Part shown: positions 19,182 through 27,758 of the stretch, piece by piece
Layout of the letters: each line of letters starts with the position of its first letter
Numbering within the stretch: the first letter of the stretch is position 1
NCBI GenBank assembly: GCA_010015745.1
Contig: ML978367.1
Span: 1 to 27,758, forward strand
Reading direction: 5' to 3'
DNA length: 27,758 bases
Source: Setomelanomma holmii
Lineage: Eukaryota; Ascomycota; Dothideomycetes; Pleosporales; Phaeosphaeriaceae
Program-made: the position numbers and the translations under genes
Notes under the pieces: generated by a model
The model's input: only the letters and a program-made list of their open reading frames with translations
Databases searched by the model: none
Told to the model about the DNA's origin: nothing

Positions 19182-19384
19182 GAGTTTGGCGGGTGAGTTT
19201 GGCGAGGGGAGTTTGGCGAGGGGAGTTTGGCAAGGGGTGTTTGGTGAGGGGAGTTTGGCGAGGGAGTTTGGCGAGGGGAGTTTGGCGAGGGGAGTTTGGC
19301 GAGGGGAGTTTGGCAAGGGGTGTTTGGGGAGGGGAGTTTGGCGAGGGGAGTTTGGCGAGGGGAGTTTGGCGAGGGGAGTTTGGT
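19182..19384 (+). repeat. 14-nt minisatellite, right array (GAGTTTGGCGAGGG)n
   Basis: About 14 near-identical units. The variant GGCAAGGGGTGTTTGG occurs twice about 83 nt apart, showing a higher-order repeat and recent block duplication. Runs of four G separated by 10 nt give the strand G-quadruplex potential. The array is inverted relative to 17241-17346 and more homogeneous. Frames across it are low-complexity artefacts. Confidence 0.95.
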
Positions 19385-19465
19385 TAGCGTAGTTGGCATA
19401 CAACACCCGCCAACTTAAGCCATGTTCGCATTTTATACTGTACTGTATGGTGAAGCAGAAACGCA

Positions 19466-19475
19466 TATATATATA
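19466..19475 (+). promoter_or_regulatory. Possible TATA element
   Basis: A TATATATATA run about 85-95 bp upstream of the ATG at 19560. A TACAGTACTG palindrome follows shortly after. Position and sequence are the only support. Confidence 0.3.
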
Positions 19476-19559
19476 GCTCATAGTACAGTACTGATTATCC
19501 ATGCAACGTCTTCTCCTATCAATATCATATCAGCCATCTAGTTGTGCTTCTCCTTCACT

Positions 19560-20397
19560 ATGTCACTCTACAAGACCCAAGCCCTCAAGATGGCCGCCCG
19601 AGCCATGCATCTATCAGATAGAAATATGGAACATGCTGTCGTCACTGTCATGACTGGTTTACAGGGTATTTACGTGTCGGATGTACGAGTCATCAACAGT
19701 GCAGAAAAACCCCCCACCGAGTCACCAGCAGACCGTAGAAGAAGGATGGATAGCGTTACTCTCTTGGCCCCCACCCCGTGGCCATCGAGTTGGATGTTTA
19801 GGACCTGCGGTCTATGGGAATGCAAGAAAGCCGATGCTACAAGTCCGAAAGAGGTGGAAACATGCGAAAGCCAGCTTCTTGACGGCGCCCAAAGACTGTT
19901 TCTAAACACGGGACATACAGGTTCTTGCTATTTGTTTTCAGTAATTGGAGACTTTTGGAAAGTCTTTCTCTATACGGCACCAGGCCAAAGTATGAGATGT
20001 CTCACTGGCGAAGCGGACGATGCAAAACCAATCAACTCATACATGGATGTCACCGATCCTCTGGAAGCCGCTGTAATTGATGCAATATTGAGAGAGTTCC
20101 GGCAGTCGATGGGGTAAGTATAAAGTAATATCGTTACGCATGGCGATTGACCGGAGATACAGGCTGCCACGAGATGTGAGAGCGGACGTCCAGAGCTTGT
20201 ACCCTGACAGTCAAAGGACGTCAACGCTGTGCCTCGACATTGTCGATGCGGATGCAGAGGGGTCTGTCAGCGCGAACATTATCTCGACTAGCTTCTAACA
20301 ATTGCACAGATTGACCTTCGACAAACAGTTTAAGAGGTATTTTGAGAAAGATGGCAATGGGAATAAAATTTGGTCGAGCAGGATGCCGCTTCCCTGA
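19560..20397 (+). CDS. Putative divergent PD-(D/E)XK nuclease-like protein
   Basis: Exons 19560-20113, 20163-20261 and 20310-20397 give 246 residues. Intron 1 is 49 nt (GTAAGT, ATTGAC, TACAG). Intron 2 is 48 nt with a weaker GTCTGT donor but a clear CTAACAATTGCACAG end, and both restore frame. ATG 19560 follows TCACT and starts MSLYKTQALKMAARAMH; an in-frame ATG 18 nt upstream is less likely. Residues 64-89 have MDSVTLL, then LWECKKA: an Asp and an E-x-K. The following ESQLLDGAQRLFL and CYLFSVIGDFWKVFLYTA resemble the QL helix and the strand with W/F in PD-(D/E)XK folds. The C-terminus, LTFDKQFKRYFEKDGNG, is charged. The nuclease fold is inferred from pattern only. Its stop is 41 bp from the convergent F-box gene. 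Confidence 0.65.
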
Positions 20398-20438
20398 ATA
20401 GACGTATGGTGGAAAAAAGGATACTCTCGCTATCTACG

Positions 20439-22307
20439 TTACACTGTTCCATCGATCGGTAGTGAATGTTCAATTTGAATTAGAACATCACTTTGACAAG
20501 ACCACAGAATGATATGACCCTCCATGCGCCTCAAGTTGTCAGTGTACTCGTCTTTGTTCTTGTAAAATTCGAGACTTGGCTTTGAACCGTCAGCAGACAG
20601 AACCCTCAACCATCCTGGAGAGTCCGTCCATGCTGATGCTTCGGAAGGTCGAAAATCGCCTAAACAGACAGTGAAGTCTCCGTAGTCCAACTGTATTCCT
20701 CCGTGAAGGCTCTTACGTACTCTATGCACACCGTTCAGTGATGCCATAGAGCAAGACCACGCATATAGCGGATAGTTTGCGAGGCTGGGAGGATCAGGAA
20801 ACTCCCATGTCGGAGGATCGATCAGCTCCTTGTAACAGTCTGGGGCGGGAAGGGCGGGTATAGGGCCAATAATGAGTCCACGCTTGTTGCCTGTGTCGAA
20901 ACCATGGTATATGGCTTTGGTTTGAGGGATTGCAACAACAAAGCAATCTTTTGGGCAGGCTGGATCGATGTAACCACACATCCATACTAGCTTGTGTGAT
21001 GTTTTTACCTGCTTGCATTAGTTCGATCGTAGAGATCAAAGATAGATAAGTACCTACCACTAGACCAGACCCATTGCTCATATACGATACGTACCATATC
21101 GCCTCAATAGTCTCTGGGGCCTTTAATGAACAATGAATCCACGTAGCATCGCTACGTACTGATTTGTACACGTGAGAAACATCCTCTTTGCCCTTGTGGA
21201 TATGAATGGCTATGATCTCTCGGTTCCAATGAGCTACAGAGATGCCGGTCATGCCCTTCAATGGAGAATAGGAGCCAATCATATCGCGGGCGACACACGA
21301 TTTCTCTGGGAGGATTTCCAACGGCAATGGTGTGAGACTGTTCCAAAAGATGCGATGGGAAAATCGCCGGGGAACTCCGATGCCGGAGATGAGTAAACCC
21401 TAAGTAACGTTAAGTTGGAGCGCTTGCTTCGTATGTTGCCGTACCTCTAAAGTGATCCATATCTGATCATGCGAGAGTTTCGACCGGCGCAGTACCTGCA
21501 CGTAGCCAGGTCCAGCAGCGATATATGGCGCTGAACGAGAGTCAACAAAGGCTATACGTATTATGCCAACATCATCCCAACGAACGACAACATGGTCCCA
21601 AACATCGTCGATTGCCTTCATCTGTGTAGAGTCTGTCATGGACTGGACATATAGACCAGCGAGATACGAGGTGTGATTTAAGACGTCCCACCGCGCATAC
21701 AACGCACCTATACACGAGACACTACGCTGTTTCTCCTCTGGCCACTTTCGTATCTTTTGGAGCACATCGAGTGCTTCGTGGTAGAAAAGAACATTGCCGC
21801 CTGGACTATCAAGTACAAAGGAGAAGATCTGTTCCTGGAGCTCATTGGGCAGACGTTCAAGGCAGGGTAAGAAGCGTGCCACTGGCGTGTGTGGCGACAA
21901 TGTGTTCGTTATCGTTGTGAATAATGCCTGGAAATCTTTGAGAAGCGACGCCGGCGTGGGCCTATGGCGTTCATGATGTGACATAGCGTGTGAGAATCGC
22001 AGGAGCCAACCATCCTCCAATAGCTTATCGCCAATGAGAGTTTGGAGGAGCGTCTTACGACATTGCGAGTGATATGGGTACACTAAAGGTGCCTTCTGGC
22101 ACAACGGACACGATTTGCTCGGACAGCCATCGAGATGCAGGGTTGTAGCACGATTGCAGTATCTTGGAGAGTAGGAGACTGCAAGAAGTCAGCTTATTTT
22201 CCCAGCGTACTACTCGGCGGACACGAACTTGTGGACACTATATCGTCATTGATTGACAATCGGCATATAGCGCATACAAACTCCCATTTGAGCAATCGAC
22301 AGTGCAT
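20439..22307 (-). CDS. F-box protein with N-terminal Cys-rich motif
   Basis: Four exons: 22307-22229, 22178-21445, 21399-21058, 21008-20439, giving 574 residues. Introns: 22179-22228 (GTTCGT donor; GTAGTA at 22213 would also keep frame), 21400-21444 (GTACGG, CTTAACG, ACTTAG) and 21009-21057 (GTAGGT, AACTAAT, AGCAG). It opens MHCRLLKWEFVCAICRL and has CPSKSCPLC and HSQC soon after, probably a zinc site. An F-box lies near residues 132-175 (LERLPNELQEQIFSFVLD). The rest resembles the long substrate-recognition part of fungal F-box proteins, with HTSYLAGLYV, SHDQIWITLE, GMTGISVAHW and CFVVAIPQTKAIYHGFD. It probably recruits an unknown substrate to an SCF ligase. All splice joins keep one continuous frame. 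Confidence 0.8.
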
Positions 22308-24061
22308 TATGGTTCTTCAGGAGAGGTAGAACGTCTAAAGGAGCGAGGATTTGATCCTGCGTTTCGATTTTGCGCTCTCAGTGTGCGCGATGAGATGAGT
22401 CATGCGAGTGTGGATCTGTGTAACACTTTCACCGAATGAGTTACAAGCTCGTGATGTATGTACACTGCGAGGATGATGCTGTGCTACCAGCCTCCGGACA
22501 CTTGTTCTCACGTAAGTGGACCTTCTCATGCTTGACTTTTGATTAAATGCTGGAATCACGAGGCTGAGTGGCTGTATGTAGCGTCGGGAGGCCGTCGGTA
22601 GCTGGTAGCTGTCATTGTTGGCTGTTGTCGCTGGCTGTCGTTCAGCTCCACCAAACGGCTGAACAGCTGCACAGGCCATACGGCAGGACTTGAGGCTGCA
22701 CAGCCGGCTGCAAGCTAGTGTAGCGACTAGCCTTTTTGTAACGCAATCCATGACGATCGTTGTGCGCCGCGCTTATGGCCTATGCCTGCTCTGCAGTGGC
22801 TCAACAGCAGGCGCGACATGAAACGCCTCTGCGATACCAGCAATAGCAGTGCGATCATTGTGAAGCGTGCGCGTCAGCATTACTCGAAGCCGCCTACACG
22901 GCGCCGCGAACCTCAGCGCTGTAACCTCCCCGCGCCCTATCCCACCCCACTCTGCATTGTTGTCTGCGCTATCAAGCGATTGCACTACGAGCGCCGCCAT
23001 GTAGCTCTTCGACATGTCGTCCTGCCCCTCTCGCCGCCTCACGCTCTCCGACGCGCGTAGTGTGCGCCCTTCTCTCACGTACTTAACTCTTGTACCGTGC
23101 GGAAAGGCCTCGCAGAATTGGGCGACGTTAAAGCTCCTAAAGCAGTACCTAGTAAGATGATAAGAGAATCTTAGGCTATCGCAGCTTGCGAGGTGTATAC
23201 TAAAGCAGGTACAAGATGTAAGAAGTTGGATGTGTGTAAAAGAATAGCACAAAATGTCAATTGTAATATACATTTCAACTTCTCCTTGCTAACATAAAGT
23301 GAAGATTCCAGCAACGTCGCCGTTTGTTCCCGTAGAGTAGTGCTCTAAACAAACGGCGATGGAGTAGTTTGTATTAACTGTCTCTATCAAGACAAGCCTT
23401 CTACTAGTATCACATGGCAGCAGGCTCATTCAAGCTGTATTTGTTAACTGCTAAATCGCATGTGCTAGAATGCAAGTGTAATATCATCACAGGGTGGGTA
23501 CTGCATCTCACTTCTTATGTAAACACTTTGTATCTCTTTGTCACGCGCGAGCTCCTATCGAAACGCAACATGTTCGCACGTGCTCCTAGTGCTACAAAGC
23601 TGTGGCAATCTTGTCTTTTTGGCCGACATTTGTTTCCGCCTACTATAAGATAGGTGAGATATCACAATCACGAAGAAAGTAAAACCACGGGTTTGTTGGG
23701 GGATAAGTGGGAGAGAGGGACATGGACAACGGGACTGGCGCTTGGGCCCGAACGTGGCTCCGTTCCAAGGTCTAGCGCTTAATTGCGACAATATGGTCAT
23801 AATACGTGTTGAAGGTTAAGGGTCTTGTCCTTCTTCCTGTGCTCGCACTAATCACCGCGTTACTAGTAGCTGTCAATCGATTGCACCTGAGAACACAAAC
23901 CTAATCCATGCCTCGCGCCCAATCTTTTCTAGAGTTTAAACTTAACTGGCTGACCTTCGCGATCGCATTGTGATCCAGCTACGACAAACAGAAACATCTT
24001 TACTGATTCTATCAACACAAAAGGCCTACCAGTGAATCTCCAAGCTGCAGCAGTAATCACA
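22308..24061. other. No gene supported
   Basis: Minus frames at 22335-22751 and 22773-23273 and a short plus frame at 23414 lack motifs, splice support and realistic composition. The stretch contains one strong hairpin at 23317 and is otherwise featureless. Confidence 0.5.
23317..23359. repeat. Perfect 12-bp hairpin
   Basis: TCGCCGTTTGTT (23317-23328) and AACAAACGGCGA (23348-23359) are exact complements with a 19-nt loop. It does not fit a tRNA. It may be a terminator-like structure, a tiny MITE remnant or chance. Confidence 0.7.
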
Positions 24062-26252
24062 ATGGCTACCTGTCTAGAGTCAACCTTAATCGGGACTATC
24101 TCTGAACCATTACATAAACCTCAAAAATCATGTCATTAACAGCAAATGGGACCTCGCCTGCCAGGACGACGAAGAGGAAGTGCGCTACTATAAGTGGCTT
24201 AGTGCACATCAGCAAACATTGAGTATGCTCGAAGAATATCTGCAAGACAAGCTGAAGATGTACAAGGTCGACGTCGTGCGTGGCTACCTATTGCAACTCT
24301 GGCCGTTCCTTCCCATGGATCTAACAGGGTGCGGCGTATCCGCGAAAGGACAACTACACCACGTAAATTATATGATTAAATCTACATCGATCAAAGGACG
24401 GAAGTTAATCGATCAGTTCCTATCGAATCTGTGCCAAAATATTCCCCAAGAGACGCTGAAAGAGCGAATAACCCTGGAATGGTCAAACCCGAAGTTCACC
24501 AAGAAGCATCTACAAGCCTTCCGACTTGCCCTTTTTAAGCGGCTGCTTCTGCAGACTCCGCTTGTGTTTTGGCTAGCTATCTTCATACCAAAAATATCTG
24601 CAACTCCTAACCATGCCACCAAACTTAAAGCCTCATGTCTCGTAGAACTCGTAGTAACCGACAAACGTTGGCAAACTATCACGTTGCAGAACTCAAATGG
24701 TGGCTATGAAACGCTGTATCTATGGGAACAATTGCTGAGATCTACGTGGATTTCTTTCGAGCAGAGAGATATCATCTATGGTAGGAAGCGCGAACTCAAA
24801 TTACCAATCAGGGCGGGTCTGAGTGATCTTCCTAATGAGCTGCTGTGGGAGATAGTTTGGTTCATCCCGGATGAACGCATAATGCCTTTTGCCCTCACAA
24901 GGAAAGCACACCTTCACATCAGTGCAGAGATACTCTTAAAGCGAGAAAACACGACTGCTACTACATTAATCAAAGCCAGCTACGCACTTCGATGGGTGAT
25001 CAGGTTGTCCTACGCAGGCGAAGCCGGAAGGTTGATCCAAAGCGTGCTCACACGTATTCGTGCGCAAATCCTCCGAACACCAGACTCTGGGCAAGGCTTT
25101 TTGATGTTGGCTCTACTCGAAGTCCTCCGTAATTTGCCTTTGAGAAGTCTCGATCGCCTTTTCGACAGCATTGTCCCGATAGGTCGAGCCTGTGTCGTTC
25201 AGGCCCTCAGAGATCAGTGGCCCCCGCTTGCGAGATCATATCTCGAAGTCCTCAAAATGACGAGCTTAGTCAAACATTCTCGAGTAGCACTAACGCTAAG
25301 CAAATGCCGCCTCTGTAGCGACGACGAATTTGACGTTGGGTTCAACGTTACCGGACGCTGCATAGCAATTGCTACATTGGAATATTTTGGTTTAGATTAC
25401 ACGCTTCTCGAGGAAATCTCAGGCCAAGCTACATACGAAGGCCCCGATCTCGAGGAATGTTTCCCACTTGATCACTACGAATACGTGGAAGGTTATGCGA
25501 TCAGGAGGTCTTCGGCATGGCAACGGGCCTGCCTGGGTGGAAAAGATCGGGGTTTTTCGACAAAGTGCCGTGATGAGATAAAGTACCCTGATGAGGAAAG
25601 ACTGCGCTATAATGAGTGGCTCAATGTACATAAGCATACACTGAGTGCCCTACAAAGATATCTGCAGAGCGAACTGGGTTTCAAGGAGGTCGACCAGGTA
25701 TATGGCTCTCTCGTCAGACTGTGGCTGTTCCTCCCGATGCATCTGTCTGATAGTGCTGTACCTGAAGAGCAGCAAAGACACCATGTGAAATACATGACCA
25801 ATTACACAACAATTGAAGAGCGTAGAGCCATTGACAATTTCTTGTCACTATTGTGTACAAGGATTCATCCACGAACGCTGCAGCGTCACATAAATGTGAC
25901 CTCTGAAGAATTTCATATAACGTTAAGACTCAAAAGAGAGTTCAGTGTTGTCCTATTCAAACGGCTGCTTTTGCAGACTCCGCTCATGTTTTGGCCCGCT
26001 ATTCTCGTACCAAGAATGTCTAGCGACGTTAATAGTCTCGGCATGTTGAAATTATCTGTAGATATTGCCGGGACTGATGAGGATCCACCTAAGTTGTATA
26101 TTGAATGCAAGAATAAGAATTTTGGGTATGAGGTATTGGGTCTTTGGGAAAAATTGTTGCAGACTCAACAAATCTCATTTGCGTACAACGACATCCACAG
26201 TGGCAGAACGTACAGGATCACACAAACAACCATCAAGAGACTTCCCTCTTGA
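24062..26252 (+). CDS. Large F-box-like protein with internally duplicated domain
   Basis: The main exon is open from 24090 to a TGA at 26250-26252. No ATG starts the conserved part; a short first exon 24062-24078 and a 64-nt intron (24079-24142, GTCAAC donor, AACAG acceptor) would give MATCLDKWDLACQDDEEE and 708 residues. This start is tentative. Residues about 19-230 and 493-705 are two copies of one domain: RYYKWLSAHQQTLSMLEEYL versus RYNEWLNVHKHTLSALQRYL, LPMDL versus LPMHL, LFKRLLLQTPLVFW versus LFKRLLLQTPLMFW, GGYETLYLWEQLL versus FGYEVLGLWEKLL. Between them lies an F-box (LSDLPNELLWEIVWFIP, near 232-275), a helical region and a CRLC pair. I do not recognise the repeated domain. It is possibly an SCF adaptor. 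Confidence 0.75.
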
Positions 26253-27118
26253 AGCATCTTCTGCGACCGGAATTTGTCGGCGGTATGGATGTATCGTAAC
26301 GTCGGTCACTGCGTGGCGAGACACATTGCGTAACGAGACACCACAGACACTCCCTAACATGACAAACTCCACAACAGGTCACGATCTCTCTTCCTCGGCT
26401 GCTAGATGTGGACCGGTTGTTGGACTGTCCAGGTGCTTACTTGATGGGAAGCTCCAGCGACCCAAAACATTGCGCGTGCATTGGGGAGTTCTGTTGCTCG
26501 TGACGCTGGAGGCTTGATTGGCAGGCCTGGAATGATTGACTTTACGCGAACAAGGCTTGCATGAGTGTGTGCGGTGAAGAACGCTTGCAATTAGAGCCAT
26601 GGGTTTTTTGCAACGCGCAGTGCACGTGCAGATTGCGAGCTTTATTGTCCCAACACGCAGTCAGCTGCACGCTACCAATGATAACTTTTCAAAAACTGTG
26701 TAATTTCTTGCGTGCGGGCCTCACCAACTACGATGGAAATCAACGCCTCCGAGACTCTGTAACAACAAATATCATCGTGGGCACTTGTTGGGGAGCAGGT
26801 TTGACGCCATCATAAACGAGATCGGGATCCGTGCTCCATGGAAAGTTGTGCTGCCGTTCGATTCGTCATTAGTCTAAAAATATATGGTGTCATAGAGTAC
26901 AATCTGGAGTTTCTCCTTTTGGAAAGGATCGTGCAGGCTTACTATCCCATTGTCGCTGAGTAGTGTGGGATACATATTCTGTAGGATTTGTCTGGGTATT
27001 CTCATACGTCATGTAAAAACGTCTTTGCATAGAAGTCTTATGCATGACCATACGTGACTGTCCAAAGTTTATCGCGCCATGTTTCGCACACACTTACTAT
27101 CTGTGTCACATTGTCGCT
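26253..27118. other. No gene supported
   Basis: Short frames on both strands without motifs. Probably the 3' region of the preceding gene plus the upstream region of the frame at the right edge. Confidence 0.45.
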
Positions 27119-27758
27119 ATGACGCCCGAACACGTGTGGCGTAGTCGACCTTGCCAAGTTGATAAAGTAGCGCGTGCCATCTTCATCAGTGACACGGCTC
27201 GTTCCCGCCCGCGCCTTCTTTTAGATATTGATCGACATGATCTCGCGGCAGGCGATACACCGTGGCTGCGGTTTGTGTCCCTAGTCGCCAAGCCTATGCT
27301 AATGCACGTGCACAAACTGGGATATGAAAGTCTGATCAATTCTTCACCAGGCGCAACGATGCCCGCAGAAGGCCCTCGAGCTAGCGATGCATCTTTCGAC
27401 TTCAACTCAGACCAACCTCCACGCTTGTGTCCAACATCTGGCGCTGCTGTCCGCAGCAGATTCGGGTCCTCTTCGAGCATTATGTTTTGCAGGTATGACA
27501 GTGCAGCGGTACACAAGAGTCGTTGTTGCCTCTCTCTCAATCTTTTGGACACCTTCTCTCTACGACCTTCTGCACGAACTTTTTGGTCTCATGACAACAA
27601 CTTTCCGCAGAGAGAATCTACTTCTGAGGCGACACCAATCCAGGTAGGTCATATCCGGACCAGGCAAGTTTTGCGCAAGCAAACAAGTCATCACTTTCCT
27701 GCTAGGTCTCTCCGGCGTAATCCACTGAAGCTGCGGTGGGTTGGAGCTGTGGACAAGG
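27119..27758 (+). CDS. Partial open frame running off the right edge, hypothetical
   Basis: From an ATG at 27119 (MTPEHVWRSRPCQVD) the frame stays open for 213 codons to the end of the window. Recognisable features are LLLDIDRHDL, TPWLRFVSLVAKPMLMHVH and then a Ser/Arg-rich region. The first part has normal protein composition. The later part is less convincing and contains a possible GTAGGT...CTGCTAG intron near 27644-27704, which would alter the frame. An antisense frame of 148 codons overlaps. No family recognised; only the length and lack of stops support it. Confidence 0.4.
   Translation, partial: MTPEHVWRSRPCQVDKVARAIFISDTARSRPRLLLDIDRHDLAAGDTPWLRFVSLVAKPMLMHVHKLGYESLINSSPGATMPAEGPRASDASFDFNSDQPPRLCPTSGAAVRSRFGSSSSIMFCRYDSAAVHKSRCCLSLNLLDTFSLRPSARTFWSHDNNFPQRESTSEATPIQVGHIRTRQVLRKQTSHHFPARSLRRNPLKLRWVGAVDK

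Noticed and set aside
19100..19399. Proline- or glycine-rich repeat proteins on both strands
   Set aside because: They are translations of the 14-nt minisatellite. The frames exist only because the array lacks stops.
22346..22430. tRNA-like B-box on the minus strand (GGATCAAATCC)
   Set aside because: The T-stem does not pair fully, and no A box, D arm or acceptor stem could be found.
1..27758. CRISPR array, bacterial operon or complete biosynthetic cluster
   Set aside because: No spaced direct repeats of CRISPR type exist, all supported genes are fungal with introns, and the single P450 piece is dead and isolated.

Overview
This is a eukaryotic window, most likely from a filamentous ascomycete, probably Dothideomycetes (the class is inference). 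The evidence is: genes split by very short introns (about 43-64 nt, with GTAAGT/GTATGT-type donors and CTAAC/CTGAC-type branch sites); fungal-specific families (HET domain, fungal F-box proteins, a PDDEXK_12-type nuclease-like protein, a patatin-like lipase, a fungal C2H2 finger protein); and decayed Copia and Gypsy retroelements. There are no bacterial operons and no rRNA. I could not support any tRNA.

Layout. The left third (1-5.2 kb) is mostly relics: a dead Copia gag, an unrecognised interrupted gene with one clean intron, an antiparallel join of a HET-domain start and a WD40 blade, a Tc1/mariner-type MITE and one copy of a dispersed repeat. From 5.2 to 9.8 kb lie three plausible intact genes: a small multi-span membrane protein (-), a C2H2 zinc-finger protein (+, two exons) and a three-exon PD-(D/E)XK nuclease-like gene (-). 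From 9.8 to 16.7 kb relics dominate again: an F-box fragment, a cytochrome P450 fragment, a chromodomain-type Gypsy integrase tail, three more copies of the dispersed repeat, and a patatin-like phospholipase broken by a stop, a lost splice acceptor and a frameshift.

The right part (17.2-26.3 kb) holds the best genes. A tail-to-tail pair (17354-18497 + and 18511-18812 -) of unknown function lies between two arrays of the same 14-nt minisatellite in opposite orientation. Next come a three-exon gene with PD-(D/E)XK-like features (19560-20397 +) and a convergent four-exon F-box protein (20439-22307 -). After about 1.7 kb of empty sequence comes a large protein (24062-26252 +) in which a domain of about 210 residues occurs twice, on either side of an F-box. 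A 213-codon frame runs off the right edge.

Interpretation. HET, WD40 and patatin pieces are typical parts of fungal allorecognition and NLR-like proteins, and here all three are dead. Together with the retroelement and MITE remains, this looks like an accessory, fast-turnover compartment. No complete known defence or biosynthetic system is present. The most novel candidates are the cassette bracketed by inverted minisatellites and the duplicated-domain F-box protein.
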